A model generated the notes under the pieces. It made no database searches, was not told where the DNA came from, and saw nothing but the letters and a program-made list of their open reading frames with translations. Source: Streptomyces luomodiensis (GTDB lineage Bacteria > Actinomycetota > Actinomycetes > Streptomycetales > Streptomycetaceae). From it: a stretch of DNA of 64,000 bases. The position numbers were made by a program, and so were the translations under genes. Positions 57,312 through 64,000 of the stretch are shown piece after piece; the first letter of the stretch is position 1, and each line of letters begins with the position of its first letter. The stretch spans positions 5,084,001-5,148,000 of the forward strand of contig NZ_CP117522.1 in assembly GCF_031679605.1 (NCBI RefSeq), written 5' to 3'.

Positions 57312-59135
57312 ATGGCTCCACGTGCACGCGTCCGCGCCCCCGAGCTGATCGGGCAGGGCGGCTGGCTCAATACCGGCGGTAACGACCTCTCCCTCGCCGA
57401 TCTGCGAGGGCGCATCGTCATTCTCGACTTCTGGACGTTCTGCTGCGTGAACTGTCTGCACGTCCTGGACGAGCTGCGCGAGCTGGAGGAGAAGCACCGC
57501 GACACCGTGGTGATCGTCGGGGTGCACTCGCCGAAGTTCGTCCACGAGGCCGAGCACCAGGCGGTCGTGGACGCCGTCGAGCGCTACGAGGTGCACCACC
57601 CGGTCCTCGACGACCCCGAGCTGGCCACCTGGAAGCAGTACGCGGTACGGGCCTGGCCCACCCTGGTCGTCATCGACCCCGAGGGCTATGTGGTCGCCCA
57701 GCACGCGGGCGAGGGCCACGCACACGCCCTGGAGACCCTCGTGGGGCAGCTGGAGGCCGAGCACGGCGCCAAGGGCACCCTGCGGCGCGGTGACGGCCCG
57801 TACGTGCCCCCGGAGCCGGTCCCCACCGAGCTGCGCTTCCCCGGTAAGGCGCTGCTGCTGCCCGGCGGCACCTTCCTGGTCTCGGACACCACCCGTCACC
57901 AGCTGGTGGAGCTCGCGGCGGACGGCGAGCGCGTGGTGCGCCGGATCGGCACGGGTGAGCGCGGCCTTACCGACGGCACGAGCGAGTCGGCCCGCTTCAG
58001 CGAGCCCCAGGGGCTCGCCCCGCTTCCCGACGGCACCGTGGCCGTCGCCGACACCGTGAACCACGCGCTGCGCCATTTCGACCCGGCCACCGGCGAGGTC
58101 ACCACGCTCGCCGGGACCGGCCGCCAGTGGCGGCAGGGGTCCCCCACCGAGGGGCCCGCCCAGGACACCGACCTGTCCTCCCCCTGGGACGTGGCCTGGT
58201 TCGCCGGCCGGCTGTGGATCGCCATGGCCGGCGTCCACCAGCTGTGGACCTACGACCCCGAGGCCGGGACCGTACGGGCCGCCGCCGGGACCACCAACGA
58301 GGGCCTGGTCGACGGCCCCGCCGAGACGGCCTGGTTCGCCCAGCCCTCCGGGCTCGCCGCGGCCGAGGACCGGCTGTGGATCGCGGACTCCGAGACGTCC
58401 GCGCTGCGCTATGTCGAACGCGCGGCGGACGGTGCCGACGGCTTCGCCGTCCGTACCGCCGTCGGCACCGGGCTCTTCGACTTCGGCCACCGCGACGGCG
58501 CCGCCGGTCAGGCGCTGCTCCAGCATCCGCTGGGGGTCACCGCGCTGCCCGACGGCTCGGTGGCGATCTCGGACACCTACAACCACGCGCTGCGCCGCTT
58601 CGACCCGGCCACCGGCGAGGTCACCACGCTCGCCACCGATCTGCGCGAGCCCTCCGACGCGGTCCTGGCCGACGAGGACATCGTCGTGGTGGAGTCCGCC
58701 CGGCACCGGCTGACCCGGCTGCGGCTGCCGGAGGAGGCCGTAAGGGTCGAGGGGACGACGCACCGCACCCAGCGCGCCGCGACCGACATCGCCCCGGGGA
58801 CGCTCCGGCTGGACGTGGTCTTCCAGGCGCCCGCCGGGCAGAAGCTGGACACCCGCTACGGCCCCTCCACCCGGCTGCTGGTGAGTTCCACCCCGCCCGA
58901 GCTGCTGGCCGGCGGGGACGGCGCGGGGACGGACCTGAGCCGTGAGCTCGTCCTTACGGAGGGCGTGACCGAGGGCGTGCTGCACGTCTCGGCGATGGCC
59001 GCCTCCTGCGACGACGACCCGGACAACGAGTACCCGGCCTGCCATGTGCACCAGCAGGACTGGGGCGTCCCGGTGCGGGTCACCGAGGGGGGCGCGGACC
59101 GGCTGCCGCTGGTGCTCGCCGGGATGGACGCGTAG
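57312..59135 (+). CDS. Thioredoxin-NHL repeat protein
   Basis: 607 residues from the ATG at 57312 (GGGGG upstream); an ATG at 57297 is an alternative. Thioredoxin-like domain (about 10-150) with Cys 45 and Cys 48 in FCCVNCLH. A beta-propeller of NHL repeats spans about 170-480 (repeated PDGTVAVADTVNHALRHFD, PDGSVAISDTYNHALRRFD). A C-terminal domain with a Cys-containing MAASCDDDPDNEYPACHVHQQDW segment closes the protein. No signal peptide. It resembles NHLRC2-type proteins; the substrate is unknown. Confidence 0.9.
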   Translation: MAPRARVRAPELIGQGGWLNTGGNDLSLADLRGRIVILDFWTFCCVNCLHVLDELRELEEKHRDTVVIVGVHSPKFVHEAEHQAVVDAVERYEVHHPVLDDPELATWKQYAVRAWPTLVVIDPEGYVVAQHAGEGHAHALETLVGQLEAEHGAKGTLRRGDGPYVPPEPVPTELRFPGKALLLPGGTFLVSDTTRHQLVELAADGERVVRRIGTGERGLTDGTSESARFSEPQGLAPLPDGTVAVADTVNHALRHFDPATGEVTTLAGTGRQWRQGSPTEGPAQDTDLSSPWDVAWFAGRLWIAMAGVHQLWTYDPEAGTVRAAAGTTNEGLVDGPAETAWFAQPSGLAAAEDRLWIADSETSALRYVERAADGADGFAVRTAVGTGLFDFGHRDGAAGQALLQHPLGVTALPDGSVAISDTYNHALRRFDPATGEVTTLATDLREPSDAVLADEDIVVVESARHRLTRLRLPEEAVRVEGTTHRTQRAATDIAPGTLRLDVVFQAPAGQKLDTRYGPSTRLLVSSTPPELLAGGDGAGTDLSRELVLTEGVTEGVLHVSAMAASCDDDPDNEYPACHVHQQDWGVPVRVTEGGADRLPLVLAGMDA

Positions 59136-59204
59136 GTCCCGGCGGTCCCCTCCGCCTGCCGTCCCGCCCGACGCGGCACCGCGTCCGGCCGGGCGACATG
59201 ACGA

Positions 59205-59232
59205 GACGGCCCCCGCCGAAGCGGGGGCCGTC
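59205..59232. terminator. Terminator between NHL gene and DUF4232 gene
   Basis: A perfect 12-bp inverted repeat (GACGGCCCCCGC and complement) with a CGAA loop, between convergent genes. Confidence 0.8.
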
Positions 59233-59340
59233 CGGGGCAGGTAGCCGGGGGGAGACGGCTACCTGTCCGGCTGGGTGGCCCGGTGACGAGCGGTCAGCGG
59301 AGCGGAAGGGCGGGCGGTCGGCGTGTCCCGGGGCGAGCCG

Positions 59341-60030
59341 TCACCAGAGCAGCGCGTCCGACGCGTCGCTCTGCCAGTAGCCGATCTCCGCCCCGCCGTC
59401 GACCTCCACCGCGTCGCCGGGCAGGTCGACGGTGCGGCGGCTCTCGTCGCCGGGGAGGGACACGGTCAGCCCGGTGACCAGCCGGGTGCCGCCGGCCGGG
59501 GCGTCCGCCGCGGAGGTGGTGGTGAGACCGGCGTAACCGCTCTCGCCGGGGGCCAGGGTGACGACCGTCCGCGGCCGGGTGTCCCCGGCCGCCGGTACGG
59601 CCGAGTCCGCGCCGTCGAACCGCACCACGGGGAAGCCGGTGAGCCGGCAGGGCGTCCCGGACTGGTTGGTGATCTCCATCAGCAGGTGGTTGGCCGGCCG
59701 GGGCACGGAGATGACGCCCACCGACATGGCGCCCGGGTCGCAGGCGCCGGCCTCCTCCTCGACACCGCCGTCGGCCCGCAGACCGCCCTGGGCCCCGGCG
59801 TCGGCGCCGCCGTCCGCCACCGCGCCCGGCCCGGCCTCCTGGGCGCCGTCCTCATGGGCGGTGGGGACGGCCGCGGCCATGCTGTCCGCCCGGCCGGCCG
59901 TCTTCACGCCCGACGCGTCGGCGGTGCCGCACGCCGCGAGGGTGATGCCCGCGGCGACGACCGTCAGCCCGGCCGCGACCGAGCGCAGGGTGCCGGCGCG
60001 GTGGGCGAGGCGAGCGGTGGTGAGCGGCAT
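59341..60030 (-). CDS. DUF4232 lipoprotein
   Basis: 229 residues; ATG with GGAGGAGA upstream. Lipobox LAAC with Cys 34 (ITLAACGT), then a Gly/Ala/Asp-rich linker (about 45-95) and a DUF4232 domain with CDPGAMSVGV...LMEITNQSGTPCRLTGFPVVRF and LAPGESGYAGLTT. Exported and lipid-anchored to the outer face of the membrane. The domain is common in streptomycete surface proteins; its function is not known. Confidence 0.85.
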   Translation of the reverse strand: MPLTTARLAHRAGTLRSVAAGLTVVAAGITLAACGTADASGVKTAGRADSMAAAVPTAHEDGAQEAGPGAVADGGADAGAQGGLRADGGVEEEAGACDPGAMSVGVISVPRPANHLLMEITNQSGTPCRLTGFPVVRFDGADSAVPAAGDTRPRTVVTLAPGESGYAGLTTTSAADAPAGGTRLVTGLTVSLPGDESRRTVDLPGDAVEVDGGAEIGYWQSDASDALLW

Positions 60031-60152
60031 GGCGGTTCTCCTCCCAGCGGGCGTTCGGTCGTCTTCCGGTACGGCTCAAGCCTGTCCGGATCCGCTGCCG
60101 TTCGGCTGGTGTACGGCTGCCGCCCGCTAACGCACCGCTAACGCACCGCTGT

Positions 60153-62150
60153 TCACCCCTGGTCGGGCCCCTGCGGCGGGTCGCCGGACGGCAGGCGGGA
60201 CGCCTCGCCGGGGCCGTCGCCGCGTCCGCTCCCGTCGCCCTGGGCGAAGAGTTTCACCAGGTCGCTCATGACGTAGCGGTTGGTGGCCTCCTCGTCCAGC
60301 AGATGCATCTCCGCCAGCCGGTCCAGGGAGTCCTGGATCAGCTCGGGGTCCGCCCCCGACAGGGCGGCCGCCTCGGCGGTGTTGACCTCCCGCGCGAAAC
60401 CGGCGCCCAGGGCCCGCAGCAGCTCCGCGTCGTCCGCCGAGAGCCGGGCCACCGAGTTGCGCAGCGCGGCGGCCACCCCGGTGTCCTCCGCCGACAGCAG
60501 GGACAGCCGGCGGCGCTCGTCGCGCAGCGCGGTGGCCAGCCGGGCCAGCCGCCAGCGGGGCCGGGCCACCAGCTGGGCGGAGGCGGCGCGCAGCGCCAGC
60601 GGCAGCCCGTCGCACAGGGCCACCAGCTCCCGTGCGGCCTCCGGGTCCTCGGCGACCCGGGCGGGCCCCAGCAGCGTGCCCAGCAGGCCCACCCCGTCCT
60701 CGGGGCCGAGGGCGTGCAGCCGTACCGGGCGGGCGGCGTCGGTGGCGATCAGCCCGTCCAGCCGGCTGCGGCTGGTGACCAGCGTGGCGCAGTGGGGTCC
60801 GCCGGGCAGCAGCGGGCGCACCTGGGCGGAGCTGCCCGCGTTGTCCAGCACCACCAGCAGCCGACGGGGCGCGGTCAGCGAGCGGTACAGCGCGGACGCG
60901 GCCTCGGGTGAGGTGGGGATCTGCTCGGCCGGGGTGCCCAGGGCGAGCAGGAACTCGCGCAGCACGGCGGCGGGCAGCGCCGCCTCACCGCCGCTGAAGC
61001 CGCGCAGGTCGGCGAAGAGCCGTCCGTCGGGGAAGGCGGCGGCGTGGGCATGGCCCCAGTGGACCGCAAGGCCGGTCTTGCCGACCCCGGCGGGCCCGGT
61101 GAGCAGCGCGATCCCGCCTTCCTGGGGGTAGCCGCCGGAGCCGCCCGCCGCGCCGCCCCGGTCCGCTTCGGCGGCGCCCAGGGTCAGCCGGGACAGCTCG
61201 GCCAGCTCCGCGCTCCGGCCGTGGAAGCCCGCCGGGGGCCGGGGGAGCAGCTCGGGTACGGGCGCGGGGGCCGAGGCGGCCGCGGGCACGGACAGCGGCT
61301 GCGACGGCGTGGCGGGCACCTGCTGCCCGCCCGGCCGGCCCGCGGGGCCCGGCTGCCCGGCGGGCTCCGCGCCGCCGTGCTGCGGCCCGTCCGCCGTGGG
61401 TGCCGCCCGCAGGATCTCCTGGTAGGCGGCGCTGAGCCGCTGGCCCGGATCGACCCCCAGGTCGTCGTCGAGCAGCTGCCGGGTGCGGTGGAACCAGGCG
61501 ATGGCGTCGGACTGCCGCCCGGAGCGGTAGAGCGCCAGCATCAGGGCGGCGATCAGCCCCTCGCGCAGCGGGTTGGCGACGGCGGCGGGGTGCAGGGCGC
61601 GCACCGCCTCCTCGTGCCGGCCCAGCGCCCCGTAGGCCCGTGCCAGGGCCTCCACGGCGCTCAGCCGCCGCTCCTCCAGGGCGTGCGCGGCCGCCGCGAA
61701 CGGCGGGCTGGCCACGGTCCCGGTGAGCGCCGGGCCGCGCCACAGGCCGAGCGCCTGGTTCAGCAGCTGGACGGCCTCGCCGGGGGCGGACTCCGGGCTG
61801 GCCTGGGCGGTCAGCTGGTCGAAGCGCTGGGTGTCGATCAGCGCCTCGGGTACCCGCAGCAGATAGGCGGAGCTGTGGGTGGCCAGCTCGACGCCGTGGT
61901 CCTCGGCGCCGCCCTCGGCCAGGACGGCGCGCAGCCGCGAGACATGGCCCTGGATGACGGTCCGGGCGTGGGCGGGCGGCTCGTCCTCCCACAGGCTGGA
62001 GATCAACTGCTCCACGGACACCGTCGCGTTGGGCCGCAGCAGCAGCATCGCGAGCACGCTGCGCCGTTTGGCGGGCCCCAGCGCGAGCTCGACGGGGGCC
62101 GTCGGCGGCCCCGCCATGACGGTCACCGGGCCCAGCAGGGAGAAGTCCAA
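60153..62150 (-). CDS. AfsR/SARP-type regulator with NB-ARC domain
   Basis: 665 residues from a TTG at 62150, 1 bp past the TGA of the upstream aminopeptidase gene, with GGAGGG inside that gene. Residues 1-95 are an OmpR-type winged helix (FSLLGPVTV...KRRSVLAMLLLRPNATVSVEQLISSLWEDEPP). A BTAD domain runs to about 245 (DPGQRLSAAYQEILRA). An NB-ARC ATPase domain has the P-loop GPAGVGKTGLAVHWG near 352 and a Walker B region LLVVLDNAG. The C-terminal TPR array of AfsR is missing. No target operon is adjacent. Confidence 0.85.
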   Translation of the reverse strand: MDFSLLGPVTVMAGPPTAPVELALGPAKRRSVLAMLLLRPNATVSVEQLISSLWEDEPPAHARTVIQGHVSRLRAVLAEGGAEDHGVELATHSSAYLLRVPEALIDTQRFDQLTAQASPESAPGEAVQLLNQALGLWRGPALTGTVASPPFAAAAHALEERRLSAVEALARAYGALGRHEEAVRALHPAAVANPLREGLIAALMLALYRSGRQSDAIAWFHRTRQLLDDDLGVDPGQRLSAAYQEILRAAPTADGPQHGGAEPAGQPGPAGRPGGQQVPATPSQPLSVPAAASAPAPVPELLPRPPAGFHGRSAELAELSRLTLGAAEADRGGAAGGSGGYPQEGGIALLTGPAGVGKTGLAVHWGHAHAAAFPDGRLFADLRGFSGGEAALPAAVLREFLLALGTPAEQIPTSPEAASALYRSLTAPRRLLVVLDNAGSSAQVRPLLPGGPHCATLVTSRSRLDGLIATDAARPVRLHALGPEDGVGLLGTLLGPARVAEDPEAARELVALCDGLPLALRAASAQLVARPRWRLARLATALRDERRRLSLLSAEDTGVAAALRNSVARLSADDAELLRALGAGFAREVNTAEAAALSGADPELIQDSLDRLAEMHLLDEEATNRYVMSDLVKLFAQGDGSGRGDGPGEASRLPSGDPPQGPDQG

Positions 62151-62151
62151 C

Positions 62152-63444
62152 TCAGCCCTCCAGAAACGCGTGCAGTGCCTTGGCCAGCAGCCGGGGGTCC
62201 TGTGCGCCGCACAGTTCCCGGGCCGAGTGCATGGACAGGATCGCGATGCCGATGTCGACGGTGGCGATGCCGTGCCGGGCGGCGGTGATCGGTCCGATCG
62301 TGGTGCCGCACGGCATGGAGTTGTGGGAGACGAAGCTCTGCCAGGGCACCCCGGCGCGCTCGCAGGCGGCGGCGAAGACGGCCCGCCCGGCGCCGTCCGT
62401 GGCGTACCGCTGGTTGACGTTGACCTTGAGGATCGGCCCGCCGTTGGGCCGGGGGTGGTGGCCCGGCTCATGGCGCTCGGCGTAGTTGGGGTGGACCGCG
62501 TGGCCGGTGTCGGAGGACAGGCAGACGGTGCCCGCGAAGGCGCGCGCCCGGTCCTCGTACGCACCGCCGCGGGCGAAGACCGAGCGCTCCAGCACCGTGC
62601 CGAGCAGCGGGCCGTCGGCGCCGGTGTCGGACTGGCTGCCGTTCTCCTCGTGGTCGAAGGCGGCCAGCACGGGGATGTACGGCAGCTCGCCGCGGGCGGC
62701 GGCGGCGATCAGCGCGGCCGTACCGGCGTGCACGGACACCAGGTTGTCCATCCGGGGCCCGGCGACCAGCTCACGGTCCCGGCCGAGGTAGGCGGGCGGT
62801 TCGACGCTGTGCGTCATCAGGTCCCAGCCGGTGATCTCCTCGGCCGCGACGCCGGTCTCCTCGGCGACGAAGCGGATCAGGTCGCCCTCCTCGGCGCTGC
62901 CGAGCCCCCAGATGGGCGTCATATGGCGCTGCTTGTCGAGCTTGAGCCCCTCGGTGTTGACCGATCTGTCCAGATGGACCGCTAGTTGGGGGACTCTCAG
63001 CAAGGGACGGTCGACGGTGACGAGGTGGTGTGAGCCGTCCCGGAGGCTGATCCGGCCGGAGAGCCCGAGGTCGCGGTCGAGCCAGGTGTTGAGCAGCGCC
63101 CCGCCGTAGATCTCGACGGCGATCTGCCGCCAGCCGTGCGCACCGGTGTCGGGGATCGGCTTGACCCGCAGATTGGGAGAGTCGGTGTGGGCGCCGACGA
63201 TCCGGTACGGAGTGGCCGGGCTCGTCCCCTCCGGTACGTACCAGGCGATGATCGCGCCACCCCGCAGCACGAACTTCCCGCCGGCCTCGCCGTCCCAGGG
63301 CGCGGTCTCCTCGACCCGCCGGAACCCGGCCTTCTCCAGTCGCTCCGCGGCGCTTGCCACCGCGTGGTACGGCGAGGGGCTGGCGCGGAGGAAGGACATC
63401 AGGTCGTCGGTGTGGCCGCGGTCGATGCCGGGGTGTGCGCTCAT
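62152..63444 (-). CDS. M18 family aminopeptidase
   Basis: 430 residues from the ATG at 63444. M18 signatures: YRIVGAHTDSPNLRVKP (metal-binding His and Asp), GPRMDNLVSVHAGTAALI, FDHEENGSQSDTGADGPLL (catalytic and metal Glu residues), and a C-terminal HGIATVDIGIAILSMHSARELCG with a metal-binding His. A zinc-dependent, cytoplasmic aspartyl/acidic aminopeptidase acting in peptide turnover is expected. Its stop is followed at once by the AfsR-like gene, so the two are co-transcribed. The family's usual size is about 430 residues. Confidence 0.92.
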   Translation of the reverse strand: MSAHPGIDRGHTDDLMSFLRASPSPYHAVASAAERLEKAGFRRVEETAPWDGEAGGKFVLRGGAIIAWYVPEGTSPATPYRIVGAHTDSPNLRVKPIPDTGAHGWRQIAVEIYGGALLNTWLDRDLGLSGRISLRDGSHHLVTVDRPLLRVPQLAVHLDRSVNTEGLKLDKQRHMTPIWGLGSAEEGDLIRFVAEETGVAAEEITGWDLMTHSVEPPAYLGRDRELVAGPRMDNLVSVHAGTAALIAAAARGELPYIPVLAAFDHEENGSQSDTGADGPLLGTVLERSVFARGGAYEDRARAFAGTVCLSSDTGHAVHPNYAERHEPGHHPRPNGGPILKVNVNQRYATDGAGRAVFAAACERAGVPWQSFVSHNSMPCGTTIGPITAARHGIATVDIGIAILSMHSARELCGAQDPRLLAKALHAFLEG

Positions 63445-63627
63445 GTACTCAGCATAGATTCGTACCGGGCCGGCTCGCCCTCGTGTGGGGGGTGGCATCC
63501 ATCCGTGGGGCCACGTTGATCCAATCTGATGAAAGGTCGTCAGCTAAGGCGAGAAATCGGGAGAAACGGTCGATATTCCCCGTGACCGAGCAACGCGGCA
63601 CTGAGCCGCAACTCGAGGGGATACCGG
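63445..63627. other. Divergent promoter region of M18 aminopeptidase and TNT-like gene
   Basis: 183 bp without a gene. On the reverse strand TATGCT lies 6 bp before the aminopeptidase ATG with no Shine-Dalgarno, so that mRNA may also have a very short leader. On the forward strand GATCCAATCTGATGAAAGG at 63516-63536 is AT-rich and may hold the + promoter. Confidence 0.4.
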
Positions 63628-64000
63628 ATGCGCGTTCTTCGACACCTGCTTGTCGTCCTGGGGTCGCTGCTGCTGCTGTGCGGCGGCGGGCCGGCCGTGG
63701 CGCAGCCCGTCACGGAGCTCGCCGCGGGGCTCGCCCCCGTGGCCGCCCCGGAGCCGGCGGCCCCGCCCGCGCCCGCTCCGCGTCCGGAGAGCGGCGCGGA
63801 CGGTGAGGGCAAGGGTCATCCTCCCTGTCCCATGACGGACCGCGTCGGGGGGACCAGCACCGCACCCAATCCTCCGCTCGAGCGCTACTACCAGGGCGAC
63901 TGGCGGCTCGGCCCCGCACAGCTCCCCCGCCGTGGCGCGATCGGCCGGATGCTCGAAGGCTACGAACGGCTCGACCACTTCTCCTCCGCCTCCGCGTTCC
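63628..64000 (+). CDS. Secreted TNT-domain-like protein (3' truncated)
   Basis: 124 visible residues; ATG start after CGAGGGG. Signal peptide (MRVLRHLLVVLGSLLLLCGGGPAVA) followed by a Pro/Ala linker (about 27-60). The start of a domain reads CPMTDRVGG...PLERYYQGDWRLGPAQLPRRGAIGRMLEGYERLDHFS. This sequence resembles the N-terminal part of streptomycete TNT (tuberculosis necrotizing toxin-like NAD glycohydrolase) proteins. The catalytic part lies beyond the window, so the call is provisional. Confidence 0.55.
   Translation, partial: MRVLRHLLVVLGSLLLLCGGGPAVAQPVTELAAGLAPVAAPEPAAPPAPAPRPESGADGEGKGHPPCPMTDRVGGTSTAPNPPLERYYQGDWRLGPAQLPRRGAIGRMLEGYERLDHFSSASAF

Noticed and set aside
60153..62564. 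803-codon version of the AfsR-like gene
   Set aside because: The first 138 codons overlap the aminopeptidase gene in another frame. Homology to the OmpR-type domain begins exactly at the TTG at 62150.

Overview
The window is a high-GC actinobacterial chromosome segment, almost certainly Streptomyces. The GC-rich third positions, frequent GTG/TTG starts, four Ser/Thr kinases, class E sortases, bkd clusters and mycothiol-type enzymes all fit. Gene order from 4.3 to 20.7 kb (ppiA, crgA, DUF881, pabA/trpG, pknB, pbpA, rodA/ftsW, pstP, fhaB, fhaA) matches the origin-proximal cluster of actinobacteria such as Mycobacterium tuberculosis. Consensus DnaA boxes outside oriC also suggest a position near the origin. 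From memory of gene order, this is the region equivalent to roughly SCO3800-SCO3860 of S. coelicolor, read downwards; I could not verify this.

Layout: 0-4.1 kb holds a truncated membrane gene, an HTH plus PASTA-less Ser/Thr kinase pair, tRNA-Ala(TGC) and an orphan HTH/coiled-coil/receiver protein. 4.2-7.4 kb has a DUF5324 protein, cyclophilin PpiA, a zinc-ribbon rhomboid protease, a DnaA-box cluster and crgA. 7.5-12.4 kb is a + strand operon of a DUF881 protein, three class E sortases, a one-TM micro-protein and pabA. 12.5-20.7 kb is the - strand cell-wall and cell-division operon fhaA-fhaB-pstP-rodA/ftsW-pbpA-pknB, where kinase, phosphatase, FHA readers and peptidoglycan synthases are regulated together. 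tRNA-Leu(CAG) follows.

21-34 kb is mixed metabolism: azoR/HxlR, DUF2252, a J-domain-like protein, a rhodanese, an acyl-CoA dehydrogenase under tandem operators, a DUF5819/HTTM membrane pair, a SpoU rRNA/tRNA methyltransferase, and paaN with a TetR regulator. An IS982-type element has inserted exactly at the stop codon of bkdR. 34-42.5 kb has bkdR with a branched-chain 2-oxoacid dehydrogenase operon, then translationally coupled mobA-DUF6457, moeA and a K+ channel, then a quinone oxidoreductase. 42.7-50.2 kb has a C-terminally anchored secreted protein, the proteasome activator Bpa, two divergent Ser/Thr kinases, a phosphotransferase, a repeat-rich non-coding block and an orphan NarL-type regulator. 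50.5-54.1 kb is a second bkd operon. 54.2-64 kb has GntR/MFS, a mycothiol-dependent enzyme, an NHL-thioredoxin protein, a DUF4232 lipoprotein, an AfsR-like regulator coupled to an M18 aminopeptidase, and the start of a probable TNT-domain secreted protein.

The most unusual signals are non-coding: tandem duplications that span stop codons at five gene ends, a shared ACCGA-N4-TCGGT operator linking paaN/tetR to the bkd operon, tandem operators (one KstR-like) at the acyl-CoA dehydrogenase, a DnaA-box cluster, and a 0.7-kb degenerate repeat block. No prophage, CRISPR array or secondary-metabolite cluster is visible.
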